Source of the DNA: Rhodovulum sp.
GTDB taxonomy: Bacteria > Pseudomonadota > Alphaproteobacteria > Rhodobacterales > Rhodobacteraceae
NCBI GenBank assembly: GCA_020637615.1
Contig: JACKKC010000010.1
Span: forward strand, 1 to 64,000
Direction of reading: 5' to 3'
DNA length: 64,000 bases
Shown here: positions 1 through 7,795 of the stretch, piece by piece
How the letters are laid out: every line of letters starts with the position of its first letter
Numbering within the stretch: position 1 is the stretch's first letter
Notes under the pieces: generated by a model
Told to the model about the DNA's origin: nothing
Databases searched by the model: none
What the model saw: the letters and a program-made list of their open reading frames with translations, nothing else
Translations under genes and position numbers: made by a program

Positions 1-122
1 GAGGGAGGAGCAGCTTCGCGGCCCGATTGCCACGGGCCGATCGGGCTGGGGGCCTTTGGCCCCGGGCGGCATGCAAGGCGAGGGCGCGGGCCGCTGGTAT
101 CCGCGGTTCGATGCCGCCGCGG

Positions 123-587
123 TCACACCGCCGGCGGCGCCCAGTTCAGGAAGAAGCCGATGTCCCCGGGCATGCCGCCGGGGAAGTTGATCACCATCGC
201 CTTCAGCTTGAATCCCTGCGGCTTCGCCCGCTCCTGATAGCGGTCGAAGAGCTCCCTGGCCTTGCCCTGCAGCGTATCCGGCCAGCGCGCATCGTTGTTG
301 TTGATCGCCCGCCCGCCGTCGGTGCAGAGGCTCGAGGGAAAGCTGTAGACCATCGCCTCGAACTTCCCGTCCTTGACCGCGTTCGCGACCAGCCGCCGCA
401 CCATGGCGATCTCGTCCTCGCTGACATGCCTGTGCAGGAAGTCGTCCGTAAAGGCGGTGAGCTTCTTCTGCTCCGCCTCGCGCGCCTTCCGCTCGACGTC
501 CATCTTGTCCATCTCCTTCCTGAGAATGGACATGCGCAACTCGTCCGCCGAGATCGGCGCCGCCGTCGGATCGATCTTGTCGCTCAT
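123..587 (-). CDS. Hypothetical protein beside the DUF3141 operon
   Basis: A 154-residue soluble protein that I do not recognise. I chose the ATG at 587 because a GGGGAGA ribosome site lies about 8 nt upstream; the frame stays open further 5' but with no such site. Residues 17-45 are rich in Lys, Glu and Arg and look like a charged helix. The second half contains VYSFPSSLCTDGGRAINN and ends MVINFPGGMPGDIGFFLNW, with no signal peptide or membrane segment. It is divergent from the DUF3141-ptb-ackA-fabI operon across 165 bp, so shared regulation is possible. The function is unknown. Confidence 0.7.
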   Translation of the reverse strand: MSDKIDPTAAPISADELRMSILRKEMDKMDVERKAREAEQKKLTAFTDDFLHRHVSEDEIAMVRRLVANAVKDGKFEAMVYSFPSSLCTDGGRAINNNDARWPDTLQGKARELFDRYQERAKPQGFKLKAMVINFPGGMPGDIGFFLNWAPPAV

Positions 588-752
588 AAAATCAGTCTCC
601 CCTCGCGTCAGAAGTCCCGTGTGCCTTTTACCCGACAAGGGGCAGAACGCGAATGTTACATACAGTAGCGTACCCAAGAACGCACTTGACGCCCGGCCTT
701 CGCACCTGCACACCGAGCCCCGTCAGCCAGCCCTGAATCCGAGGGGGATTTA

Positions 753-2939
753 ATGGCCGAGCGCGAGATTCCGCGAATTCCTAGCCCGGCAGCTGCCGCA
801 GAATACCTGTCCGACGCATGGCAACGCTCGGTCCTCTTCCTGGACGTCATGCGCCAGCGCGCCGCCCAATACGAGGCCCACGCCGCCGAGCGGGCTCCAA
901 ACGTGCTCGACTACAAGGCCGAGCTCGTACTCGATGGCCGCAGCCTGGCGAAGCCCGTAAACTACCTTCTCGCCCGCATCGTCCCGCCGGAAGGCGTCCC
1001 GATCGACCTGCGGAAGCGCCCCTTCGTCGTCGTGGACCCCCGCGCCGGCCACGGCCCCGGCATCGGCGGGTTCAAGGCCGACAGCGAGATCGGCGTGGCA
1101 ATGCAGGCCGGCCACCCGGTCTATTTCGTCGGCTTCCTGCCCGAACCGGAGCCCGGCCAAAGCATTCTAGACATCGCCACCGCTGAAGCCGCCTTCCTCG
1201 AGGCCGTCATCGCCCGCCACCCGGAGGCCGAGGGCAGGCCCTGCGTCATCGGCAATTGCCAGGCCGGCTGGGCGGTTATGATCGTCGCTGCTCTGCGGCC
1301 CGAGCTCTTCGGCCCGATAATCATCGCCGGAACCCCGCTCTCCTACTGGGCGGGCGTCCGTGGCCAGTATCCGATGCGCTACTCGGGCGGCCTGCTCGGC
1401 GGATCGTGGCTGACCGCACTCGCGGGCGACCTCGGTGCCGGCATCTTCGACGGCGCGGCGCTGGTGCAGAACTTCGAGAACCAGAACCCCGCCAACACGC
1501 TCTGGACCAAGCAGTACAACCTCTGGTCCAAGATCGACACCGAGCCCGGGCGCTACCTCGACTTCGAGAAGTGGTGGGGTGGCCACGTCACGCTCAACGC
1601 GGAGGAGATACAGTGGATCGTCGACGAGCTTTTCGTCGGCAATCACCTCGCCGCCGGTGAGATTCGCACCGCGGACGGTACCGCGATCGACCTGCGTTCG
1701 ATCCGTTCGCCGATCGTCGTCTTCTGCTCGAAGGGCGACAACATCACCCCTCCCCAGCAGGCGCTCGACTGGATCCTCGACCTCTACGACAGCGTCGACG
1801 ATATCCGCGCCTGGGGCCAGACCATCGTCTACACGGTCCACGAGCACGTGGGCCATCTCGGCATCTTCGTGTCAGGCAGCGTCGCCCGGAAGGAACACGA
1901 GGAGTTCGCATCGAACATCGACCTGCTCGACGTCCTGCCACCGGGCCTCTACGAGGCGGTGCTGACGCCGAAGGGCGAGGCGGTCGACAATCCCGACCTT
2001 GTCACGGGCGACTGGGTGATGCGCTGCGAGACCCGTAGCCTCGACGACATCCGCGCGCTGGGCGGCAACGACCTCGCCGACGAGCGGAAGTTCGAGGCCG
2101 CGGCGCGGCTCTCGGAGATCAATCTCGCCCTCTACCGGACCTTCGCACAGCCCGCGATCCGTGCCATGACTTCGCCTCCGATCGCCGAGGCCATGCGCCG
2201 GATGCACCCATTGCGCCTCTCCTACGAGATTTTCGGATCGAGGAACCCATGGATGGGATGGGTAGCGACCGAGGCCGAGCGGGTCCGCGACCGCCGTCGG
2301 CCGGCCGACCCCGAGAATCCGCTCGTCGCCGCGCAAAGCATCGCCTCGAAGGCGATCGTGGAGGGGCTCGACACTTGGCGCAGGGCAATGGAACGGGCCG
2401 CCGAGGACGCTTTCCACGCGGTCTACGGCACACCGGCGCTACAGGCGGCGCTGGGAATCGACACAACGTCGTCGCGGCGCCCCCGCAAGGCGGCGCACAG
2501 CAAGCTTCACGAGGTCCTAGTGGAGCGCCGGATGGAGGCGCTCCGTGCCGGGATGACATGTGGCGGCCTGCGCGAGGCGCTGATACGGGCGCTCATCTGG
2601 GTGGGCATGGCCCGCAGCGCCGTGGACGAGCGTGGTTTCGCGGCTATCACCCGGATACGTGACGCCCATCCGGCGCATCGTCAGATGGCCCTGGCCGACT
2701 TCAAGGCGCTAGTCCGCGAGCAATTTCTGATGCTCGTCCTGGACGAGGAGGTGGCGCTCGCGGCAATTCCGGGGCTCCTGCCGGAGTCGCTCGACGAGCG
2801 GCGGCAGGCGCTGGCCGCGCTCCGCGGCATCGTCGAGGCCAGCGGTGCTCCCGACGAAGGACCGTCAGAGCGACTACGCCGGGTAGCGGCGCTCTTTGGC
2901 CTTGGCCCGGAGCTCGTGACGAGTCGCGAGGCGTCCTGA
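753..2939 (+). CDS. DUF3141 protein (PhaC-like alpha/beta hydrolase)
   Basis: A 728-residue protein of the DUF3141 family, which resembles poly-3-hydroxyalkanoate synthase subunits. An alpha/beta-hydrolase core is visible at about residues 88-380: VVDPRAGHGPGIGG near 93, the nucleophile-elbow-like GNCQAGW with Cys169 at the nucleophile position (PhaC also uses Cys), and HVGHLGIF near 370 as the likely catalytic-His region. The C-terminal 300 residues are helical and unlike PhaC. The start follows a GGGGG ribosome site. It is the first gene of an operon with phosphate acyltransferase, acetate kinase and enoyl-ACP reductase, spaced 3 nt or less. The reaction is undefined; acyl-CoA or polyester handling is inferred. 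Confidence 0.85.
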   Translation: MAEREIPRIPSPAAAAEYLSDAWQRSVLFLDVMRQRAAQYEAHAAERAPNVLDYKAELVLDGRSLAKPVNYLLARIVPPEGVPIDLRKRPFVVVDPRAGHGPGIGGFKADSEIGVAMQAGHPVYFVGFLPEPEPGQSILDIATAEAAFLEAVIARHPEAEGRPCVIGNCQAGWAVMIVAALRPELFGPIIIAGTPLSYWAGVRGQYPMRYSGGLLGGSWLTALAGDLGAGIFDGAALVQNFENQNPANTLWTKQYNLWSKIDTEPGRYLDFEKWWGGHVTLNAEEIQWIVDELFVGNHLAAGEIRTADGTAIDLRSIRSPIVVFCSKGDNITPPQQALDWILDLYDSVDDIRAWGQTIVYTVHEHVGHLGIFVSGSVARKEHEEFASNIDLLDVLPPGLYEAVLTPKGEAVDNPDLVTGDWVMRCETRSLDDIRALGGNDLADERKFEAAARLSEINLALYRTFAQPAIRAMTSPPIAEAMRRMHPLRLSYEIFGSRNPWMGWVATEAERVRDRRRPADPENPLVAAQSIASKAIVEGLDTWRRAMERAAEDAFHAVYGTPALQAALGIDTTSSRRPRKAAHSKLHEVLVERRMEALRAGMTCGGLREALIRALIWVGMARSAVDERGFAAITRIRDAHPAHRQMALADFKALVREQFLMLVLDEEVALAAIPGLLPESLDERRQALAALRGIVEASGAPDEGPSERLRRVAALFGLGPELVTSREAS

Positions 2940-2942
2940 GCC

Positions 2943-3881
2943 GTGGTTGAGAAGACCGACAAATACGAACGATTGATCGCCGCCGGCCGTGACGGAGCGC
3001 CGGCGGTGACGATCGTCGCGCATCCCTGCGACGAGACCTCGCTGCGCGGCGCCATGGAGGCGGCGACCGAGCAGCTGATCGACCCGGTTCTGGTCGGCCC
3101 GGAACTGAGGATTCGAAGCCTCGCGGCCGAGCACGGCATCGACCTCGAGGGCCGGCGGATCGTCGACGCACCGCACAGCCATGCCGCCGCAGCGCAGGCC
3201 GTTGCGCTGATCCGCGAGGGCCGGGGCGAACTACTGATGAAGGGGAGCCTTCACACCGACGAGCTGATGAAGGAGGTGACGTCTTCGGCCACCGGGCTGC
3301 GCACCGAGCGAAGGATTAGCCACGTTTTCATCATGGACGTGCCCGGCCATGCGGAGACGCTCTTCATCACGGACGCGGCGATCAACATCTTTCCCGACCT
3401 CGATACCAAACGTGACATCGTCCAGAACGCTATCGACCTCTGGGTCGGGATAGGCATGGGCACGCCGAAGGTCGCGATCCTTTCCGCGGTCGAGACAGTG
3501 ACGAAGAAGATCCCTTCGACGATCGAGGCCGCCGCGCTCTGCAAGATGGCCGAGCGCGGGCAGATCACCGGCGGCCTTCTTGACGGCCCGCTCGCCTTCG
3601 ACAACGCGATCGACCCGGAGGCAGCACAGATCAAGGGCATCGGCGGCCCGGTCGCCGGCCACGGCCAGATTCTCGTGGTCCCCGACCTCGAGGCCGGCAA
3701 CATGCTGGCCAAGAATCTCACCTTCCTCGCCCACGCGGACGCCGCCGGCATCGTGCTCGGCGCCCGCGTGCCGATCATTCTGACCTCTCGGGCCGACAGC
3801 GTCCGCACCCGTCTCGCGTCCTGCGCGGTTGCCGCGATCTACGCCAATGCCCGCCGCGGCGCGGCCGCCCTGCCCGCCTGA
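2943..3881 (+). CDS. Phosphate acetyl/butyryltransferase family protein
   Basis: 312 residues, a complete PTA/PTB domain (acyl-CoA + phosphate to acyl-phosphate + CoA). Family landmarks are LMKGSLHTDELM at 98-109, DGPLAFDNAI at 214-223, ILVVPDLEAGNML at 243-255 and VPIILTSRADS at 276-286. It lacks the N-terminal MaoC hydratase domain of the bifunctional enoyl-CoA hydratase/phosphate acetyltransferase relatives. It starts with GTG 3 nt after the DUF3141 stop, and its TGA overlaps the acetate kinase ATG by one base. With the kinase it would form an acyl-CoA to ATP route; acyl specificity cannot be read from sequence. Confidence 0.85.
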   Translation: MVEKTDKYERLIAAGRDGAPAVTIVAHPCDETSLRGAMEAATEQLIDPVLVGPELRIRSLAAEHGIDLEGRRIVDAPHSHAAAAQAVALIREGRGELLMKGSLHTDELMKEVTSSATGLRTERRISHVFIMDVPGHAETLFITDAAINIFPDLDTKRDIVQNAIDLWVGIGMGTPKVAILSAVETVTKKIPSTIEAAALCKMAERGQITGGLLDGPLAFDNAIDPEAAQIKGIGGPVAGHGQILVVPDLEAGNMLAKNLTFLAHADAAGIVLGARVPIILTSRADSVRTRLASCAVAAIYANARRGAAALPA

Positions 3882-5062
3882 TGGACGCCATTCTCGTCGT
3901 CAACGCTGGATCCTCGAGCCTTAAGTTTCAGGTCTTCGCGCTCGTCGGCGGGGATCTCGAGCGGCGGGTGCGCGGCCAGGTAGACGGCATCGGGGTGCGG
4001 CCCCGCCTGCGCGCCGCCGACGGTGCTGGCACCGTCCTCGTCGACAACAGCTACAAGCCCGCCGAGATTCACGACCTGCCGACGGCCATCGCCGAGACCG
4101 CCGATTGGCTGCGCACTCTCGAAGGGCTGAAGCTTCGCGCTATCGGCCACCGCGTCGTCCACGGCGGCCCAGAATTTTCCCACCCCGTTCTGATCGACGA
4201 GGCGATCCTTGGCCGCCTCGCCCGCTACCAGTCCCTGGCGCCCCTGCACCAGCCGAACAACCTCGCGCCGATACGCCTCGCGATGGCGATCGACCAGGAC
4301 GTGCCGCAGGTCGCCTGCTTCGACACCGCCTTCCACCGCGGGCACCCGGCCTATGCCGACTGCTACGCGCTGCCGCGTGCGCTCTACGACGAGGGAATCC
4401 GCCGCTACGGCTTCCACGGCCTGAGCTACGAGTACATCGCCGACCGGCTGCTCGAGGTATCGCCGGAGGTCGCGAGCGGCCGCGTCGTCGTCGCCCACCT
4501 CGGTAGCGGCGCTTCCATGTGCGCGCTGCTGGCCGGCCGCAGCATCGAGAGCACGATGGGCTTCACCGCGCTGGACGGTCTGCCGATGGGCAGCCGTCCG
4601 GGCCAACTCGACCCGGGCGTCGTCCTGCACCTGATCGAAGAAAGGGGCATGGCACCCGCGGAGGTCACGCACCTGCTCTACAACGGCTCGGGCCTCAAGG
4701 GCCTCTCCGGGGTCTCGAACGACATGCGTGACCTGCTGGCGAGCGAGGACCCGGCGGCGGCCTTCGCCATCGACCATTTCGTCCATCGCTGCGCGCTCCA
4801 CGCGGGCCAGCTGGCGGCCGCACTCGGCGGCCTCGACGCCTTCGTCTTCACCGCCGGCATCGGCGAGAATGCCGCCGAGATACGCACCCGCGTCGTCGAA
4901 CGTCTCACCTGGCTCGGCGCGCAGTTGGACCCGGCCGCCAACGAGGCCGGTGCGAGCCGAATTTCCAGACCCGACAGCCGCCTGGCGCTCCTCGTCGTCC
5001 CGACCGACGAGGAACTGATGATTGCCCGCCATACCCTCGCTCTGACAGGAGGCCCCCGATGA
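3881..5062 (+). CDS. ackA: Acetate kinase
   Basis: 393 residues, full ASKHA-fold acetate/propionate kinase: ATP + acetate to ADP + acetyl-phosphate, working with the preceding acyltransferase. Motifs are NAGSSSLKF at 8-16, GHRVVHGGPEFS at 89-100, CFDTAFH at 146-152 with the catalytic Asp148, YGFHGLSYEYI at 176-186, VVAHLGSGAS near 203-211, MGFTALDGLPMGSRPGQLD at 226-244 and FTAGIGENAAEIR near 329. It is translationally coupled to both neighbours: TGATG upstream and an ATGA overlap with fabI downstream. A propionate or butyrate preference cannot be excluded. Confidence 0.93.
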   Translation: MDAILVVNAGSSSLKFQVFALVGGDLERRVRGQVDGIGVRPRLRAADGAGTVLVDNSYKPAEIHDLPTAIAETADWLRTLEGLKLRAIGHRVVHGGPEFSHPVLIDEAILGRLARYQSLAPLHQPNNLAPIRLAMAIDQDVPQVACFDTAFHRGHPAYADCYALPRALYDEGIRRYGFHGLSYEYIADRLLEVSPEVASGRVVVAHLGSGASMCALLAGRSIESTMGFTALDGLPMGSRPGQLDPGVVLHLIEERGMAPAEVTHLLYNGSGLKGLSGVSNDMRDLLASEDPAAAFAIDHFVHRCALHAGQLAAALGGLDAFVFTAGIGENAAEIRTRVVERLTWLGAQLDPAANEAGASRISRPDSRLALLVVPTDEELMIARHTLALTGGPR

Positions 5063-5844
5063 CCCTGCCGCAAGTTCAGGCGAAGCTGCTCGACGGCAAG
5101 AAGGGCCTGATCGTCGGCATCGCCAACGACCGCTCCATAGCCTGGGGCTGCGCCCGCGCCTTTCGCGCCCTGGGCGCCGAACTCGCAATCACCTACCTGA
5201 ACGAAAAGGCGAAGCCGCATGTCGAGCCGCTGGCCCGCGAGGTCGGGGCGCCGATCTTCATGGCCATGGACATGATGTCCGAGGGCCAGCTCGAGGCGGT
5301 CTTCGAGAGAATATCGGCCGAATGGGGCAAGCTCGACTTCCTCATCCATTCGATCGCCTTCTCCACCAGGGAGGCCCTCGGCGGCCGCGTCACCGATGTC
5401 CCGCGCCAGGGCTTTCAGGTGACCATGGACGTCTCGGTCTGGTCCTTCATGCGCATGGCCCATCTCGCCGAGCCCCTGATGCGGGACGGCGGCACACTCT
5501 TCACCATGACCTACTACGGTTCCGAGAAGGTGGTCGAGAACTACAACGTCATGGGTGTCGCCAAGGCCGCGCTCGAATCCGCCGTCCGCTACATTGCCGC
5601 CGAGCTCGGCCCCAAGGGCATCCGCGTGCACGCCATTTCCCCCGGCCCGCTGGCCACTCGCGCCGCTTCGGGCATCCCCGAGTTCGACGAACTGCTCGAG
5701 AAGGCCAGAGGAAAGGCACCCGCGCGGGCGTTGGTCGACATCGACGACGTCGGCGCCGCCTGCGCCTTCCTCGCCCACGATGCCGCCCGCCTGATGACCG
5801 GCCAGGTGCTTTACATCGACGGCGGCTACAACATCATCGACTGA
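5059..5844 (+). CDS. fabI: Enoyl-[acyl-carrier-protein] reductase (NADH), FabI type
   Basis: 261 residues, SDR-fold enoyl-ACP reductase, the final reduction of each fatty-acid elongation cycle. Visible are the glycine-rich VGIANDRSIAWG near 19-30, the Tyr-x6-Lys pair (Tyr162, Lys169 in YNVMGVAK), SPGPLATRAASGI and the C-terminal DGGYNIID. The ATG overlaps the acetate kinase stop by 4 nt. The same gene set (DUF3141, PTA, AckA, FabI) recurs in alphaproteobacteria and suggests a linked acyl-CoA/acyl-ACP function rather than housekeeping synthesis alone; a second fabI elsewhere in the genome would be expected. Confidence 0.92.
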   Translation: MTLPQVQAKLLDGKKGLIVGIANDRSIAWGCARAFRALGAELAITYLNEKAKPHVEPLAREVGAPIFMAMDMMSEGQLEAVFERISAEWGKLDFLIHSIAFSTREALGGRVTDVPRQGFQVTMDVSVWSFMRMAHLAEPLMRDGGTLFTMTYYGSEKVVENYNVMGVAKAALESAVRYIAAELGPKGIRVHAISPGPLATRAASGIPEFDELLEKARGKAPARALVDIDDVGAACAFLAHDAARLMTGQVLYIDGGYNIID

Positions 5845-5862
5845 TGACCCGCGCGCGTTCAA

Positions 5863-6339
5863 TTGCGCGCCTGCTTTCTGGCGCTGCTCGCCCCGATTCT
5901 CGTAGCCTGCGGCCGCCCGCCGGAGCTCATCGGCATCGACAATCCGCAGATGCCGGCGGAATACGTCGCGGCGGCGGGCCAGCACCGCCTGTTCATCATG
6001 TCGACCCGGCAGGCCTCCGACGTGGCCGGTGCCTTCTATGGCGCCGGCCGCGCGCCCGACCTCGGGCTCGCTTCCGTCGACGTCACCGTCCCGCCGACCC
6101 ACCTTTCCGGCCACCTCGAGCGCCCGGAGCACCTGCCACCCGACCCCCGCACCGAGTTTGCCGTGGTCGACCCGGCCATCTACAGCAACGAGACCGCCTT
6201 CATCCGTGCGATCGAACGGGAACTGGCGCAGCGTCCGCCCGGCCAGCGCCGGTTGATGCTCTTCATCCACGGCTACCCTAGACAAGCAACTCGTGCTCGA
6301 CCTCAAGGCCGCCGATTGCAACATGGGTATCGGAGATGA
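5863..6339 (+). pseudogene. DUF900-type alpha/beta-hydrolase lipoprotein, truncated
   Basis: Begins with a TTG at 5863, 18 nt after fabI. Residues 1-16 form a lipoprotein signal ending LVAC (Cys16), followed by about 120 residues typical of the N-terminus of DUF900 alpha/beta hydrolases. The frame reaches LMLFIHGY at about 6,280, the strand before the oxyanion and nucleophile region. It then turns into 18 unrelated Arg/Gln-rich residues and stops. The Ser nucleophile region and the C-terminal half, about 200 residues in relatives, are missing and do not reappear in this window. It looks like a fifth operon gene cut by the adjacent mobile insertion, and it is probably non-functional. Confidence 0.72.
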
Positions 6340-6493
6340 GTTCCATCAATACACGCTCAAGCCAATCGTTGGCTGAGATGCTACAATTGCGTCGTTTCAC
6401 TCCGATGGGTGACAACTTCACCGGGCCGCCACGTCAGTGCCCTCGCGTCGCAGTTTCGCCTGTTTTTGTCGACCTTTCTTAACCGCAACGGCG

Positions 6494-6512
6494 GCATGGG
6501 ACCACCCCATGC
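6494..6512. repeat. Inverted repeat in the element's left flank
   Basis: Perfect 7-bp arms GCATGGG / CCCATGC around a 5-nt loop. There is no T-tract on either side, so a rho-independent terminator is unlikely. It could be a protein-binding palindrome or a remnant of an insertion terminus. Confidence 0.4.
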
Positions 6513-6530
6513 GTGGCGGCGCATAGTGCA

Positions 6531-6559
6531 TTGACATTATTATATTATTTTGCTAAGGT
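6531..6559 (+). promoter_or_regulatory. Candidate sigma70-type promoter for the DUF3489 operon
   Basis: A perfect TTGACA at 6531-6536, a 17-nt A/T-rich spacer and TAAGGT at 6554-6559 (3 of 6 match to TATAAT). The next gene, DUF3489, starts 212 nt downstream, so the leader would include the tRNA-like remnant. The -10 match is modest. Confidence 0.4.
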
Positions 6560-6561
6560 GT

Positions 6562-6598
6562 CCGGCTTTGAACCTGCGGTCTTCAGGTTGTGGGCCCC
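6562..6598 (-). repeat. Degenerate 3' half of an initiator tRNA (possible old att site)
   Basis: Read on the minus strand, this stretch follows alphaproteobacterial tRNA-fMet from the anticodon stem to the T loop. It shares AACCTGAAG and CCGCAGGTTCAAA and shows GCCCACAAC where the tRNA has GCTCATAAC. By eye about 30 of 37 positions agree, and most differences are transitions. The 5' half and the acceptor stem are not recognisable and the T stem no longer pairs, so it is not a working tRNA. Such 3' fragments are typical leftovers of integration at tRNA genes. The comparison sequence is from memory. Confidence 0.45.
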
Positions 6599-6770
6599 AA
6601 GGTCAATCCGCACAGACTTCCCGCTGGACTTCCATCGAGACCAGAGCGTCACTGTTCCTGCCCAGCGACACAGCTGTCGCCGCAGACGCGCGGTTCGACA
6701 GCATCGTTTCGGGCCTTCGGTCAGTACCAGGCCGCGCAATTCGCGCCGCCCCTGACAGAAGGATCGAACC

Positions 6771-7295
6771 ATGCCAAGGCTTTCCGATACCCAGGCCATC
6801 CTGCTCACTGCTGCTGCGGCGCGCACGGACCTGAGCCTCCTTCCCGTTCCCGACACGATCAGGCTGAAGGGCGGGGCGCTCCGCAGGACGGTCAAGTCCC
6901 TGCTCGATCGGGGCTTCATCGCCGACGGCATCGGGTCCGACACGATGGCGCAGCCGGCATCGGGCGGCACCCGGCTTGTCATCACGCCGAAGGGCCTCGC
7001 AGCGATCGGTGTTGACGTCCCGGAAGCTGGGCCGACCCTGTCCGGGGATGTGGCGAGCTCCGCCCAAAGCACCGACACGGCCGCCCGGCCTGACCGCCCC
7101 GGCGGCAAGCTCGGCGTCTTGCTCGACGCGGTCGCACGGCCGACGGGCGCGACGCTCGATGAACTGACCATTGCCACCGCCTGGCTGCCGCACACCACCC
7201 GCGCCGCCCTCACCCGGCTCCGCCAGCGCGGCTTCGATGTCCGCCTCGCGACGACGGACGGACGCAAGGCCTATCGCCTTGTCGAGGCAGCCTGA
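6771..7295 (+). CDS. DUF3489 domain protein of a recombinase module
   Basis: A 174-residue soluble protein. Residues 1-80 look like a winged-helix-type segment (LSDTQAILLTAAAARTD, then RTVKSLLDRGFIADG). A Pro/Asp-rich linker follows at about 85-110. The C-terminal DUF3489 segment (GGKLGVLLDAVARPTGATL at about 110-130, then TRAALTRLRQRGFDV) resembles a second helix-turn-helix. A ribosome site AGGA lies 6 nt before the ATG. Its stop overlaps the DUF2924 start by one base, and the three-gene order DUF3489-DUF2924-recombinase is one I associate with alphaproteobacterial mobile loci. DNA binding is inferred; the role is unknown. Confidence 0.8.
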   Translation: MPRLSDTQAILLTAAAARTDLSLLPVPDTIRLKGGALRRTVKSLLDRGFIADGIGSDTMAQPASGGTRLVITPKGLAAIGVDVPEAGPTLSGDVASSAQSTDTAARPDRPGGKLGVLLDAVARPTGATLDELTIATAWLPHTTRAALTRLRQRGFDVRLATTDGRKAYRLVEAA

Positions 7296-7795
7296 TGCCG
7301 AACCCGGTCGCAGGAGACGGCGCGCAAATCGTGCCGTCCAACGATCCACCGTTGGACGAGCGCATTGCCGACCTCGCCGGGCTGCCGATCGCCGACCTGC
7401 GAATGGCCTGGTCGGACGCCTGGGGCACGCCGCCGCCGAAGGGCGCCCGGCGGCGCCTCTTGATGCTCGGCATCGCCTGGAAGTGGCAGGCCGATATCCT
7501 CGGCGGAATGTCGCGGCAGCTGGAGCGCCGGCTTGAGGCGCTCCAAGCCGGCTTCCGTCAGGGCGGCGCGGTCGATGCGCGGGGTGCGAGACAGGCAAGC
7601 GCTCCGCGGCTCCTCCCCGGCACCCGGCTGGTGCGGGCCTGGGGCGATGAGCGGCACGAGGTCATCGTCACCGAGACCGGCTTCCTCTGGCGCAGGAGTT
7701 GCTGGACCTCGCTCTCGGCCATCGCCCGGGCGATCACCGGAAGCCGCCGCAACGGTCCGGCCTTCTTCGGCCTGCGCGACGGAGATGCGGCATGA
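7295..7795 (+). CDS. DUF2924 domain protein of a recombinase module
   Basis: 166 residues. The N-terminus has the DUF2924 pattern ADLRMAWSDAWGTPPPKGAR (about residues 34-53), followed by a helical segment and GTRLVRAWGDERHEVIVTE. It ends with a Trp/Arg-rich stretch and SRRNGPAFFGL. No catalytic motif, signal peptide or membrane helix is visible. The ATG overlaps the DUF3489 stop (TGATG) and its own TGA overlaps the recombinase ATG by 4 nt, so the three proteins are probably made together. A role as recombination directionality factor or DNA-binding accessory is plausible but unproven. Confidence 0.82.
   Translation: MPNPVAGDGAQIVPSNDPPLDERIADLAGLPIADLRMAWSDAWGTPPPKGARRRLLMLGIAWKWQADILGGMSRQLERRLEALQAGFRQGGAVDARGARQASAPRLLPGTRLVRAWGDERHEVIVTETGFLWRRSCWTSLSAIARAITGSRRNGPAFFGLRDGDAA

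Larger units (their letters stand above)
6340..6770. other. Non-coding, low-GC left flank of the inserted element
   Basis: About 430 bp without a convincing gene, lower in GC than the surroundings, particularly the A/T-only run near 6,535-6,551. Just inside the junction (6,280-6,376) both strands carry short open stretches that read like protein C-termini but match nothing I recognise. On the minus strand a 37-codon open stretch (6418-6531) contains the basic KKGRQKQAKLRREG. The tract also holds a palindrome (6494-6512), a promoter-like site (6531-6559) and a tRNA-like remnant (6562-6598). It looks like accumulated junction debris. Confidence 0.5.

Noticed and set aside
19..39. Hairpin CGGCCCG/CGGGCCG near the window start as a terminator for the 123-587 gene
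   Set aside because: The stem is perfect, but no T-tract follows on the minus strand and it lies about 85 bp beyond the stop.
588..752. FNR/anaerobox upstream of the DUF3141 operon
   Set aside because: No TTGAT-N4-ATCAA-like site is present; only weak dyads such as TAC-N5-GTA.
6276..6376. Coding remnant of a known transposase at the insertion junction
   Set aside because: Both strands have short open ends, but neither peptide resembles a transposase I can name, and no terminal inverted repeats or target duplications were found.
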